51,209 bases of DNA from Chitinophagaceae bacterium (GTDB taxonomy: Bacteria > Bacteroidota > Bacteroidia > Chitinophagales > Chitinophagaceae), in NCBI GenBank assembly GCA_022841365.1, contig JALHRP010000024.1, positions 1-51,209 on the forward strand, given 5' to 3'. Under the pieces are notes generated by a model. It searched no databases. It was not told where the DNA came from and was given only the letters and a program-made list of their open reading frames with translations. Positions 8,535 to 17,102 of the stretch are shown here, one piece after another (the first letter of the stretch is position 1; each line of letters starts with the position of its first letter). The translations under genes were made by a program, and so were the position numbers.

Positions 8535-9404
8535 TTAATTCAGCAACTCCTCCTGATGATCTTTGATGAACTGCTTAAAAGAGATGGGTTGATGGCCTGT
8601 TAATTTTTCAACCCAACCGGAGAGGGGAGGTGGCTGTTGAAATCCCGGTAAGTAGTGGAGCATGATCATTACCAGAATAAACATCACCGGCATATTTTCT
8701 TTTCGTTTGGTTAGGAAAAATGAAAGAAGCGAAGGAGATGTATACCTGATTGGTACATCCAACTGATTACTCAATGCATCGGCCATTTGTGCAAAGGTCA
8801 TCCTGTCGTTTGAAGTGAGATCATATGCCTGGTTCATATGGTTGGCATGATTCATCAAAACTGCTGCAGCAACTGTGCCCACATCACGCACATCAATAAG
8901 TGTAAACGGAGCTTTGCCTGCAGGTAAATATATTCTTCTCTTTTGTACCAAATCCTGTTTCAGTGTGGTTGTAAAGTTTTGCATAAAATAAGCCGGACGT
9001 AAAAACGTATACGGAATATTGCTGTTTACAATCAACTGCTCAATTTTATGATGGGGGATGAGCTTGCTTTTTTCAACACCCTGTACAGAGAGGAAAACAA
9101 TGTGTTTTACACCTGTTACAATGCAGGTGTCAATGATGGGTTTAAAATGTTTTTTTACATCCGCAATTTGCGGTGGCCGTAACAGGAACAGGATGTCGCA
9201 GTTTTTCAGTGCAGGTGCATACGTGCTGCTGTCTGTAAAGTTGAACGCCACATAGTTCAACGGGTTGTTGGGTAGATCTGTTGCATCTTTTTGAATATTT
9301 TTTACAGCTGCTGAGATTTGCAGTGTATGCTTTTGCTTTGCTAAGGCTTCAATCACTGCTCTTCCAACATTACCCGTAGCACCTGTTATTAAAACCTTGG
9401 TCAT
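8535..9404 (-). CDS. NmrA-like NAD(P)-binding protein
   Basis: This 289-residue Rossmann-fold protein belongs to the NmrA/HSCARG branch of atypical SDRs. The N-terminus MTKVLITGATGNVGRAVIEAL has the GxxGxxG dinucleotide site. The segments LLRPPQIADVKKHF, HIVFLSVQGVEKSKLIPHHKIEQLI and PYTFLRPAYFMQNF are typical of the family. Members act as NAD(P)H-dependent reductases or redox sensors, and the substrate cannot be told from sequence. It lies 56 bp upstream of the P-type ATPase gene on the same strand, and co-transcription is possible but not shown. Confidence 0.88.
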   Translation of the reverse strand: MTKVLITGATGNVGRAVIEALAKQKHTLQISAAVKNIQKDATDLPNNPLNYVAFNFTDSSTYAPALKNCDILFLLRPPQIADVKKHFKPIIDTCIVTGVKHIVFLSVQGVEKSKLIPHHKIEQLIVNSNIPYTFLRPAYFMQNFTTTLKQDLVQKRRIYLPAGKAPFTLIDVRDVGTVAAAVLMNHANHMNQAYDLTSNDRMTFAQMADALSNQLDVPIRYTSPSLLSFFLTKRKENMPVMFILVMIMLHYLPGFQQPPPLSGWVEKLTGHQPISFKQFIKDHQEELLN

Positions 9405-9717
9405 TGATGACTGTTTTTTGTGAAGGCCGTTTTGTTTGATGTTGTAAAATTAAGCGGGGGCGATTTGTAGTTTTATGATTAAACGCAGTTAAAAATTCCT
9501 GTAATCTATTGTTGAAGCCTTTGTTCCTTATTAGAAAGATTGAAAGGCAGAGATATTTTGCTCGGTTAGAATTAGGATCCATGTTGTTAAACTTGTCATT
9601 GCAAAATGGTTCCCGTCGCTATAAATGGAGTGATTATTAACTTGTGAATAAACAGCAGTTAAGTGATTGCAGATTTTAATTAGAGTGAGTTTATCTGGTT
9701 CAGATGAATAGCAGCCG
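9405..9717. other. Non-coding gap, nothing recognised
   Basis: These 313 bp between two minus-strand genes contain no convincing gene, hairpin terminator or repeat. A short open frame overlaps it on the minus strand but has no family-like sequence. Confidence 0.5.
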
Positions 9718-10173
9718 TTATTCTTTCAGAGCTTTTGCCGAATGATCAATTGCTTTATAAATTTTCCAATCGTTTCCAACCCGTTTCCAGATATTAATAT
9801 ATTCAGAAGAATAGTTCTCTCCTTTTGTTGTGGTTGAAGTGAATACTCCAAATTCAAACGCTGTGTCATCGGCTAGTTTTTCCACTGATACAGGATTACT
9901 TTCAATGGTTATTCTCGATGTGGCAACATTCTTATAAAACAGACTTAGCTCTTTTATTCCTGAAACTTCTGTACCGTCTGCCTTGAACAAAACGGCATCA
10001 TTTGTATGCATAGAGAGAACATAGGACGGATCTCCGTTTTGCAACGTGACTTTAAGTTTTGCATACTTCTCAATGATCAGTTTTTTTAGCTCATCAGCAG
10101 TGGTTTGCCGTGACGATTTACAAGCCGTTGATAGAATAAAAACCATACTAAGCAAAATCAGGCCCTGTTTCAT
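9718..10173 (-). CDS. SnoaL/DUF4440-like lipoprotein
   Basis: This 151-residue protein begins with an SPII signal (MKQGLILLSMVFILSTAC), predicting lipidation at Cys18. The rest matches the NTF2-like cone fold of DUF4440/SnoaL proteins: helix LKKLIIEKYAKLKVTLQNGDPSYVLSM, a short TNDAVLFKADG strand, the GIKELSLFYKNV helix, and a C-terminal sheet ending YINIWKRVGNDWKIYKAIDHS. Such proteins bind or isomerise small hydrophobic ligands, and many have no known function. It is 12 bp downstream of an AraC regulator gene and almost certainly in the same operon. It may be the regulator's target or its partner in sensing. Confidence 0.85.
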   Translation of the reverse strand: MKQGLILLSMVFILSTACKSSRQTTADELKKLIIEKYAKLKVTLQNGDPSYVLSMHTNDAVLFKADGTEVSGIKELSLFYKNVATSRITIESNPVSVEKLADDTAFEFGVFTSTTTKGENYSSEYINIWKRVGNDWKIYKAIDHSAKALKE

Positions 10174-10185
10174 GATATGAATTGT

Positions 10186-11103
10186 TTAATTAAAGGAACT
10201 TCTGTACTCCAGTGGCGTCAGATCAGTTTTATTTTTAAAAAGTTTACTGAACGATTGTGGATATTCAAACCCCAACTGGTAAGCAATTTCACTGACAGTT
10301 AAATTGGTAGTTGTTAAGATTTCTTTTGCCTTTTCTATCAGTTTATTATGTATGTGCTGTTGCGTATTTTGCCCTGTTACACTTCGTAACATATCGCTGA
10401 GATAGGATGATGAAACATGTAACTCTGCCGCCAGTTTTTCTACAGTTGGTAACACAAGTTCTGATTGATTAGTAAAATGCTTGTCTAAAATATTCTCGAA
10501 ATTGATAAGCAAATCGTTAGTTGCCATTTTTCTTGTAAGAAACTGTCTGCTGTAAAACCGGTTACAATAGCTCAACAGCAGTTCAAGATTTGATACGATA
10601 ACATCCTGGCTGAAATGATCTAATCTTGAGCTTATTTCTTTTTGTATATTCTGTACAATGGCTTCAATTGTTTTTTCTTCTTCATCAGAAAGGTGTAACG
10701 CCTCATTCACTGCATAAGAAAAGAAGCCGTAATTTTTAATTATTTTACCCAGCGGATATTGTCTGATTAAGTCTGGGTGAAAAAGCAAAGACCATCCGTC
10801 TTTATTTCTGTCTTCTTCGGTATCAACACTGATGATTTGGTTTGGTGCAATCAGGGACATAATTCCTTCATCAAAATCATAATAATTTTTGCCATACTTT
10901 AATTTTCCTTTGAAACTTCTTTTAATTGAAATATCATAAAATGCTAAAAGCATTTTTTCATGTAAGGGTTGGTGCTGATGCGTAATCACAGAATGATCAA
11001 TTATTGTAATTAAAGGATTTAACGGGCTTTGCAAACCCATCATAGAATGTAAATCTTTAACCGAATTGATTTTTTTAATCTGTTGATCTCTATTTTTCAT
11101 CAT
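10186..11103 (-). CDS. AraC-family transcriptional regulator
   Basis: This 305-residue cytosolic regulator has a cupin-like N-terminal sensor half (about residues 1-190, with PLHEKMLLAFYDISIKRSFKG and PNQIISVDTEEDRN) and a C-terminal AraC double helix-turn-helix. The first HTH is VEKLAAELHVSSSYLSDMLRS; the second is in LTVSEIAYQLGFEYPQSFSKLFKNKTDLTPLEYR. Two adjacent ATG codons (11103 and 11100) could serve as the start. The gene sits between an aldo/keto reductase (upstream, separated by a hairpin) and the DUF4440-like lipoprotein 12 bp downstream. The ligand is unknown. Confidence 0.92.
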   Translation of the reverse strand: MMKNRDQQIKKINSVKDLHSMMGLQSPLNPLITIIDHSVITHQHQPLHEKMLLAFYDISIKRSFKGKLKYGKNYYDFDEGIMSLIAPNQIISVDTEEDRNKDGWSLLFHPDLIRQYPLGKIIKNYGFFSYAVNEALHLSDEEEKTIEAIVQNIQKEISSRLDHFSQDVIVSNLELLLSYCNRFYSRQFLTRKMATNDLLINFENILDKHFTNQSELVLPTVEKLAAELHVSSSYLSDMLRSVTGQNTQQHIHNKLIEKAKEILTTTNLTVSEIAYQLGFEYPQSFSKLFKNKTDLTPLEYRSSFN

Positions 11104-11109
11104 TAATAG

Positions 11110-11138
11110 AAGCAGGCAGCTTCTGAAACTGCCTGCTT
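11110..11138 (-). terminator. Hairpin between aldo/keto reductase and araC-type gene
   Basis: A ten-base-pair perfect stem (AAGCAGGCAG with CTGCCTGCTT) with a nine-base loop lies 13 bp after the reductase stop codon. The T-tract on the minus strand is poor (CTATTA), so it may be leaky and allow read-through into the regulator gene. Confidence 0.65.
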
Positions 11139-11151
11139 GTTTAGTTGTAAA

Positions 11152-12189
11152 TTACGCATTTAAAAAGTCAACACCGTTACTCCTGTCCATTGTCATGATT
11201 TCAAGTACATTGGCAGGATATTCCGCAGGCAGCTTGCTTACATCATTCAGCCGGTTTAATTCATCTGCGGTAAGCAGAACATCCACAGCTTGCAAATTGT
11301 CCTGTAGTTGGTTTAGTTTGGTAGCACCAATAATAATGCTGCTTACAACAGGTTGATGTAACAGCCAGGCTAATGCCAGGCGTGCAACCGGAATTTCTTT
11401 TTGCTTTGCCATTGGCGTAAGCACATCTAAAACATCATATGCCCTTTCTTCATGAAAAGGCGGGAAAGGGAATTCATTTAAACGGCCTTCATCTTTTTGA
11501 CCGTTTCTTTTATACTTTCCTGAAAGTAAACCGCCGCTTAACGGACTCCAAACCATCATTCCCACTTTTTGGTCCAGCAGTAACGGAACAATTTCTCTCT
11601 CTGCATCTCTTACATCTAATGAATAGTTTGCCTGCAGCGAAGCAAATCTGTCTAAATGATTGTATTGTGAGTAAGCAAGGCTTTTCATCAGTTGCCATGC
11701 TGCAATATTACTGGCGCCAAAATATCTTATTTTCCCGCTTCTTACCAGATCGTTTAATGTTTTGATTGTTTCCTCAATTGGTGTTAAAGGGTCTGCTGTA
11801 TGAATCTGGTATAGATCAATGTAATCTGTACCAAGTCGTTTTAAACTGGCTTCAACCTGTTGAATAATGTGTTTTTTTGAAAGCCCTCTGTCATTTTCAC
11901 TTTTTCCCATTGAACCCCTCACTTTTGTTGCCAGAACCAAATCATCTCTGTTGATCGAAAGATTTTTGATGGCTTTTCCAATCATCACCTCCGAAAGCCC
12001 TTCGGAATAAATATTGGCAGTGTCAATAAAATTTACACCTGCCTCTGTTACAGTTTTAATCTGTTCATCAACTGCAGCTTGGTCAAGAGTACCCATATAG
12101 CTAAAAAAACCTTTTCCGCCATAGTTCATGGTGCCTAAACAAAGTGTTGACACTTTCAAACCTGTATTTCCTAAAATCTTGTACTTCAT
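11152..12189 (-). CDS. Aldo/keto reductase
   Basis: This cytosolic NADPH-dependent oxidoreductase of 345 residues has the (beta/alpha)8 AKR fold. The catalytic tetrad is visible: Asp in FIDTANIYSEG, Tyr in the same motif, Lys in DLVLATKVRG and His in DLYQIHTADPLTPIEET. The C-terminal cofactor-binding loop reads SSIIIGATKLNQLQDNL. The closest general type is the bacterial general-stress or YajO/Tas-like group; the substrate is not predictable. The 257 bp upstream up to the SDR gene contains nothing clear. Confidence 0.93.
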   Translation of the reverse strand: MKYKILGNTGLKVSTLCLGTMNYGGKGFFSYMGTLDQAAVDEQIKTVTEAGVNFIDTANIYSEGLSEVMIGKAIKNLSINRDDLVLATKVRGSMGKSENDRGLSKKHIIQQVEASLKRLGTDYIDLYQIHTADPLTPIEETIKTLNDLVRSGKIRYFGASNIAAWQLMKSLAYSQYNHLDRFASLQANYSLDVRDAEREIVPLLLDQKVGMMVWSPLSGGLLSGKYKRNGQKDEGRLNEFPFPPFHEERAYDVLDVLTPMAKQKEIPVARLALAWLLHQPVVSSIIIGATKLNQLQDNLQAVDVLLTADELNRLNDVSKLPAEYPANVLEIMTMDRSNGVDFLNA

Positions 12190-12446
12190 CAGTCATTTTT
12201 AATGGTGAAGTACAAATGTCAAAAGTCTTCAGTATGCAGCTGTGTCCTGAATGCAGTTGTTTGTGTTCAAAACGGGTGTGGATGTAAATGATTATAGCGG
12301 GCTTAGGAGGATAGCTTTTTTTGCTGCAACATATAAGTGTATAAGTAATTGTTTTTGGTAGTCTGTTTTAAAAGGGAAATTAAAAGTTTACAGATGACTT
12401 TTGAAGACATAAACCATGGGGTGATAGTTACAAACAACGGAATTGT

Positions 12447-13208
12447 TTAATGCCCTTTAATCCAACCGCCATCTACCGCCAGCGACTGCCCCGTAATATA
12501 CCCTGCACGGTCTCTTACTAAAAACGCAGCAGCTGCAGCAAATTCTTCGGGGGTGCCGAAGCGTTTCATAGGGATGGTTTCTTTTACGTTGTTCACGGAA
12601 GGATTTTTTTCAATCAATCCCTGCAAGCGGTTGGTGCTGGTATAACCCGGCATTAAATTATTAACCGTAATGCCGTAAGACGCTACTTCGTTCGATAAAC
12701 TTTTTACCAAGCCCAGTAAACTTGTACGTACAGCATTGGATGAAATTAAATTATCGGCCGGTTGTTTTACAGCAACAGAAGTAATGGTGAGGATGCGGCC
12801 AAAACGGTTTGCTTTCATAGCAGGCAACACCTGCTGTATAATATCTACTGCACTTAAAAATAACAGGTTGAAGATGTTGTTCCAATCAGCAATATCAAAC
12901 TGTTCAAACGGACCGGCAGCAGGACCGCCTGTATTGGTGACTAAAATATCAATGGACCCAAATGCGCCTACACTTTGCGCCACTAAATTTTTTCGTTGGG
13001 CCTCATCTGTAATATCGCATACAACCGACAATACATTTCCCGGCGCCACTGCTTCTATCTCTGCTTTAGTTGCTGCCAGTGCTGCAGCATCAGTGCCGCA
13101 AATAATTACGTTGGCACCTTCTTTTGCCAGCTCCATAGCTACTGCTTTACCAAGTCCTTTGCTCGATGCCAGCACCAGCGCTGTTTTATGTTGTATGCCT
13201 AAATCCAT
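12447..13208 (-). CDS. SDR-family protein lacking the canonical YxxxK site
   Basis: This 253-residue protein has the overall short-chain dehydrogenase fold, with a Rossmann N-terminus ALVLASSKGLGKAVA (the usual TGxxxGxG is replaced by ASSKGLG), a TNTGGP loop in place of NNAG, Ser144 in ILTITSVAV and a C-terminal GYITGQSLAVDGG. At the position of the catalytic Tyr-x-x-x-Lys it reads S157-N-A-V-R161. The NAD motif and tetrad are therefore both imperfect, as described for the BKR-like atypical SDR subgroup (cd05344 type). Activity may rely on other residues or be absent. The gene is 11 bp downstream of a cupin gene and probably co-transcribed with it. Confidence 0.88.
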   Translation of the reverse strand: MDLGIQHKTALVLASSKGLGKAVAMELAKEGANVIICGTDAAALAATKAEIEAVAPGNVLSVVCDITDEAQRKNLVAQSVGAFGSIDILVTNTGGPAAGPFEQFDIADWNNIFNLLFLSAVDIIQQVLPAMKANRFGRILTITSVAVKQPADNLISSNAVRTSLLGLVKSLSNEVASYGITVNNLMPGYTSTNRLQGLIEKNPSVNNVKETIPMKRFGTPEEFAAAAAFLVRDRAGYITGQSLAVDGGWIKGH

Positions 13209-13219
13209 TGCAGATGTTT

Positions 13220-13576
13220 TTATTTCCGTAAATAATTATCTGTACCGTCAATCCAGTCTTGCCGAGGCGGAGCAAATGTATCCGTTTCTATTACCTTGCC
13301 AATCATGAGTGCTTTGTGCCTGCGGTTCGATGGTATAATCATTACATCACCTGCTGTTAAATCAACACTGTTGGTTTCATCATCATCAAACCAAAAGCGG
13401 AGTGTGCCTTCCTGTACTTCTGTGATCTGTTCGTTTTCATGTGAATGCCAGGGAACAGTAAAGCCATCTTCAAATTCCATCCGGGCAATCATAATTTTTT
13501 CGCCGTGTACAAACTGCCGTTTCATTTTTTCATTTACCTGTTCGGTGGGGACGCTGTTCCAGTTGATTTTTTGCAT
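13220..13576 (-). CDS. Cupin-domain protein
   Basis: This 118-residue single-domain cupin has both conserved motifs. Motif 1 is VPWHSHENEQITEVQEGTLRFW, giving the metal ligands His, His and Glu. Motif 2 is LTAGDVMIIPSNRRHKALM, giving the last His. Small cupins of this kind are dioxygenase-like or ligand-binding; the function here is unknown. It is transcribed just upstream of the atypical SDR (11-bp gap), suggesting that the two act on the same small molecule. The Bro-N gene lies 15 bp further upstream on the same strand. Confidence 0.9.
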   Translation of the reverse strand: MQKINWNSVPTEQVNEKMKRQFVHGEKIMIARMEFEDGFTVPWHSHENEQITEVQEGTLRFWFDDDETNSVDLTAGDVMIIPSNRRHKALMIGKVIETDTFAPPRQDWIDGTDNYLRK

Positions 13577-13591
13577 GTGGTGGAGTTTTAT

Positions 13592-14443
13592 TTATTTTTT
13601 AGTCATCTTTTTCTGATCAGTATTTTCGATGCCTAACGCTTTTTTTGCATTAAGTGCACTTACAACTTTTTTACCTGTTTTAGATTCTAATTCTTTAAGT
13701 GCAACCTTTGCTACATGACCGCCTTGGTTGGCTACTTTTTTACTTTCTTCAAAATCTTTAGGCTTTACTGCCTGTGAAATATCTTTTGTTGAAGCTTCGG
13801 CAAGCATATTTAAAATAAGCTCAGTATTGGTCATATTATCACGCAGGTTTTCTTTTTTTAAGCCTTTCAATACTTTGTATTCTTTGGTTGTTTTACCGGC
13901 CCAGGCTTTAGTGATAATATCGGTTAAGCTGGCAAATTGCTGCCCTTCTTTTAAACCTCTGTTTTTCCATTCTTCTGTCAAATCCTTTCGTATTTCAATA
14001 CTTTTCAAACGTTGATTGATCCAGCTTTCACTATACCCCAGTTTTTGATACTGCTCTAATGCCCTGTCTATGCTGAGCTCGGGGTCCTGCATTTCATCTA
14101 ACCTTTCGCTGGCTACTTGTGCCAGCCAAAGTTTAAAGGGTTCTGCCTTTGGGGATGGGATAGATTGAATTAACCGGAAAAGCTGCTCTGTATCCGCTAC
14201 ATCTGTTTTATAATATTTACCATCTGACGACTGCATTTTCAGTTGACTACAATTTGTAGCCAACTGACTGCCCTCTGCTTTTAGCCTTGTTTTAAGTACA
14301 CTCCAGTATTTACGGGGATTGGGACTGTTAGTTAATACAGCAATTACGTCTATGATAGATATATACCATTTTTCCTCTTCCGCATCCCACACCGTACGCA
14401 CCTGTTTGTCTTCAAAAATTTGTATGGCTTCTTTTGTATGCAT
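13592..14443 (-). CDS. Bro-N domain protein (phage-antirepressor-like)
   Basis: This 283-residue protein begins with a BRO N-terminal domain (IQIFEDKQVRTVWDAEEEKWYISIIDVIAVL, then a SPNPRKYWSVLKTRLKAEG segment), as found in phage antirepressors and many Bacteroidota chromosomal proteins. The middle part (LFRLIQSIPSPKAEPFKLWLAQVASERLDE) and the charged C-terminal helix region (about residues 130-283, including FASLTDIITKAWAGKTTKEYK) match the chromosomal form that occurs outside prophages. DNA binding is probable; a biological role is unknown. No other phage genes are nearby. A dispersed repeat copy lies directly upstream. Confidence 0.85.
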   Translation of the reverse strand: MHTKEAIQIFEDKQVRTVWDAEEEKWYISIIDVIAVLTNSPNPRKYWSVLKTRLKAEGSQLATNCSQLKMQSSDGKYYKTDVADTEQLFRLIQSIPSPKAEPFKLWLAQVASERLDEMQDPELSIDRALEQYQKLGYSESWINQRLKSIEIRKDLTEEWKNRGLKEGQQFASLTDIITKAWAGKTTKEYKVLKGLKKENLRDNMTNTELILNMLAEASTKDISQAVKPKDFEESKKVANQGGHVAKVALKELESKTGKKVVSALNAKKALGIENTDQKKMTKK

Positions 14444-14527
14444 TGGCGTCGGTTATTAGTGGTTGGTAAAGCTACAGAACCACAACATTTTTCTGTAAGC
14501 AAATTTACCAACAACGGAAACAGCGGT

Positions 14528-14690
14528 AAGAGCGGCGTGTTCTTTTCTTTAGGATACCAACAAAGGCGCATGTTCTTGTCCTAACAGTTAAAGTGTTTGC
14601 AATTTAGGTACAAGAAGCAAACGCTCATTGCTGTTGTACAATTCTTGCGCCAGACCTCTGATTATATAATTATGTAGATACTTGCCATTA
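14528..14690. repeat. Dispersed repeat, copy 1
   Basis: About 160 bp align with 16061-16239. Shared words include gcggcg near the left end, taaagtgtttgca / taagtgtttgca, an acaagaagc word, aacgctcattgctgttg, a cctctga word and taattatgtaga. It fills most of the 306-bp gap between the Bro-N gene and the oxidoreductase gene. It lacks the perfect palindrome found in copy 2. No gene is seen in it. Confidence 0.75.
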
Positions 14691-14749
14691 GGGGTCTTCA
14701 GGTGTCATGATAACTTTTTCAAAATCTTTCCTGTATCAGCAGGTCGTTC

Positions 14750-15850
14750 CTATTTCAATAGCACTGCTTTTCCTTTTTTTGCAGATAACCTTGCAGCATC
14801 AAGTATTTCAATTACAATGAGATTGTTTTCAAGAGAGGAAAGATCATAAGGCAGTAAAGTAATCTCTTTTCTAATGACTGCAGCAAAGAATGTAAATGGG
14901 TCGTTATAAGGAGATGGTCGTTCAGTTAATTTTTTTTTGCTTTCCTGAAATCCGTCATAACCCTCCGCTATTCTTACTCTGAGGTCATTTCTGTTATCAG
15001 CATAGATCACACCGTTCTTACCATACAGTTCCAGATCTTTTCTGCCTATTGGCCAATTCCAGGAAGCCTGAATGGTGGCCTTTGTGTTTTTATAAGTGAG
15101 TATAATGGTACACTCGTCATCAACCTTCGGGTTGTTTTCTTTTTGTAATTGTTGTGTTACCGCTACTACCGATAGGGGCTTTTCTCCATTCAACATCCAG
15201 GTAGCGATATTTACACCATAACACCCAAAGTCAGTGATAGCACCACCTCCGTTTTGAACAGGGTCGGTAAGCCATTCTAAAAATTCTTTATTCACGCCTA
15301 TCTTCAAAGGCCCTTTATGTCCATCTCTGATAATCAGTTGACTCATGCTGCCAATACGATCACTTTTCAATAGTTCATAAGCAGCATACACGGTAGGGTA
15401 CCAGGTTGTTTCATAGTTTGTAAGAAGCTGAATGCCGTGTTTCCTTGCCAGCAATGCCATTTTATTTGCATGATCCATACTCACCGCCAATGGTTTTTCA
15501 ACCATTACATGAATACCTAACGGGGCAAATTTTTCAACGATTTCCAGATGTTCATAGATAGTACCGAATGCAGCTACAGCTTCCGGTTTTGCTTTTTCAA
15601 TCAGCTCGTCCATGGAAGCATAAACTAAATCCATCGAAAGGCCATGCTGTTGTGTATAGCGTTTTGCTAAATCCAGATTGGTTTCCACAATACCTGCAAT
15701 CACAACGTTGCCGTCGGCAGGTCTTCCTAAAATCCAGTGAACATGAGTATGTGTAAGGCCAATCACTCCAATCCTCAATGGTTTGGTTTGCGCCATTGCT
15801 GTGGTTGTAAGCAAGCAAATACATACAAGTAAAGGAATAAATAACTTCAT
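14750..15850 (-). CDS. Secreted Gfo/Idh/MocA-family oxidoreductase
   Basis: This 366-residue protein is an NAD(P)-dependent dehydrogenase of the Gfo/Idh/MocA family, exported to the periplasm. A Sec signal peptide (MKLFIPLLVCICLLTTTAMAQ) is followed by the Rossmann site LRIGVIGLTHTHVH. The conserved EKPLAVSMDHA motif contributes the catalytic-site lysine. The C-terminal domain includes GGGAITDFGCYGVNIATWML, with the usual Gly-rich and Asp/His-type region. The ATG at 15850 is preferred to an upstream TTG because it begins the signal peptide. Periplasmic members act on sugars or cyclitols; the substrate is unknown. It stands alone between the two repeat copies. Confidence 0.9.
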   Translation of the reverse strand: MKLFIPLLVCICLLTTTAMAQTKPLRIGVIGLTHTHVHWILGRPADGNVVIAGIVETNLDLAKRYTQQHGLSMDLVYASMDELIEKAKPEAVAAFGTIYEHLEIVEKFAPLGIHVMVEKPLAVSMDHANKMALLARKHGIQLLTNYETTWYPTVYAAYELLKSDRIGSMSQLIIRDGHKGPLKIGVNKEFLEWLTDPVQNGGGAITDFGCYGVNIATWMLNGEKPLSVVAVTQQLQKENNPKVDDECTIILTYKNTKATIQASWNWPIGRKDLELYGKNGVIYADNRNDLRVRIAEGYDGFQESKKKLTERPSPYNDPFTFFAAVIRKEITLLPYDLSSLENNLIVIEILDAARLSAKKGKAVLLK

Positions 15851-16060
15851 AATCAACCTGTTTATGTGTTTACCCGAAAATGATTCACTGCAAAGTCATA
15901 AAAAAAACCGGTTCGTTGTAGTTTTTTTTCTTTTACAGTTGATTGGCATTGCAAATATGAACGGCAGCATGCCCGGCAATGTCTCCGCTCTGCGCTCTGC
16001 TTATGATGAAGTTAAGAATGAATGATTGAACAGAAAACCTTGCTGCTGAAAAACACAAGC

Positions 16061-16239
16061 AAGGGCGGCGAGTTTTTTCATTAGATTACCAACAGGGACT
16101 CAGGTTATTGTTTTAACAATTTAAGTGTTTGCAGTTAAGGCACAAGAAGCCAACGCTCATTGCTGTTGCACAATCCGATAGCTATCGGATTGTGCAACAG
16201 CCCTCTGAATATTTAATTATGTAGATTCTTGCGCCATTA
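16061..16239. repeat. Dispersed repeat, copy 2, beside the defence-like cassette
   Basis: This is the second copy of the repeat at 14528, about 179 bp and in the same orientation. It differs mainly in the central part, where a 38-bp palindrome replaces a shorter sequence in copy 1. It ends 37 bp before the stop codon of the DUF3883 gene and occupies the 425-bp gap between the oxidoreductase start and the cassette. The rest of the gap (15851-16060) holds nothing I recognise. Confidence 0.75.
16163..16200. repeat. 38-bp perfect palindrome inside repeat copy 2
   Basis: Two exact 19-base arms (CTGTTGCACAATCCGATAG and its reverse complement) meet without a loop. The core CCGATAGCTATCGG is a palindrome often seen in Bacteroidota intergenic DNA. 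It could form a cruciform or a strong RNA hairpin after the cassette's last gene. Confidence 0.85.
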
Positions 16240-16275
16240 AGAGACACATAGCTAACCTTACACTTATGTATTGAT

Positions 16276-17100
16276 TTAGATTACTGATCGAAACGGGATT
16301 TCGACTGATTCCCAATCTCCATCTCCTTTATCCGATGGCACATGATCATTAATTTTATTTATTGAAACCGTATAAAGAGTTGGAGTCTTTTCAATATGCC
16401 ATAAATGAAAAACGTAATTTATACTTGCAAGGGCAGTATTCCATTCGTTTTTGGTGATATGAAATTTAGCATATGCGATATTTGAAGTGGTAGTCTTAAC
16501 TTCAATTTTTAGTTTTTGTGAATTGGTTGTATCGACTATTGATAAAAGATCAAATCCAGCTAAATTGGATTCGATAGCTTGCCATAAAGGTTGCTTTCCT
16601 GTTCTACTTAATTCATGGTCAAAACTTAGTTTTTCCCCTGTTCTTCCAATCTCTGTCATTTTTATTTGTGAATAGTTTCTATACGCTAGGGATAATTTAT
16701 CCCAAAATTTAATTAATTCATCTGTTAAATCGCCGAATAAGCCACACTCTTTAAAACATTGCAGAGCATCAGGCGGTAAGAAATTCTTGGCTTCAGTTCT
16801 TCCCTTCAATAATAAAGAAGCCCATGTCGGATTAAAATTTAATATAAGATCTTCAAGTTGGATCAGTAATGCTGTTTCATATTCCAAAGTGGAAATAACT
16901 TGTCCTCTATCTGTAAGTTCTATCATTCCTTGTTGATTGACTTTAGCCCAACCACATTTAAATGAAACGGTTAAAATTTTATCGGCAGTTGAATACTTAA
17001 AAGATTTGAAATACGACTCAAATGTTTCTGGCATCATGCCAGAAACCGAATTGAGTTTTAGGAAATCTCTTACTGAATATAATAGTCCCACTGAAAACAT
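16276..17100 (-). CDS. DUF3883 (NO VEIN C-terminal-like) protein
   Basis: This 274-residue protein has two parts. Residues 1-130 are helical and resemble the leader regions found before DUF3883 (MIELTDRGQVISTLEYETALLIQLEDLI is winged-helix-like). Residues 150-274 match DUF3883, with ESNLAGFDLLSI, KLKIEVKTTTS and FHITKNEWNTALASINYVFHLWHI. DUF3883 has a nuclease-like fold related to PD-(D/E)xK enzymes and is common in anti-phage and restriction systems; EVKT is the candidate active-site strand. It begins 2 bp after the half-helicase gene, so it is the last gene of the cassette. A role in DNA recognition or cleavage is inferred from context. Confidence 0.85.
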   Translation of the reverse strand: MFSVGLLYSVRDFLKLNSVSGMMPETFESYFKSFKYSTADKILTVSFKCGWAKVNQQGMIELTDRGQVISTLEYETALLIQLEDLILNFNPTWASLLLKGRTEAKNFLPPDALQCFKECGLFGDLTDELIKFWDKLSLAYRNYSQIKMTEIGRTGEKLSFDHELSRTGKQPLWQAIESNLAGFDLLSIVDTTNSQKLKIEVKTTTSNIAYAKFHITKNEWNTALASINYVFHLWHIEKTPTLYTVSINKINDHVPSDKGDGDWESVEIPFRSVI

Positions 17101-17102
17101 AA

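Noticed and set aside
12736-13308. 190-codon open frame antisense to the SDR and cupin genes
   Set aside because: Opposite real genes, with no recognisable domain; a shadow of their codon use.
13592-14443. Bro-N gene as the sign of a prophage
   Set aside because: No terminase, capsid, tail or integrase genes are nearby, and the chromosomal form of this protein is widespread in Bacteroidota.
14528-16239. The two repeats considered as integron attC sites
   Set aside because: They have short palindromic parts and flank single genes, but I see no consistent R'/R'' core boxes and no integrase in the window.
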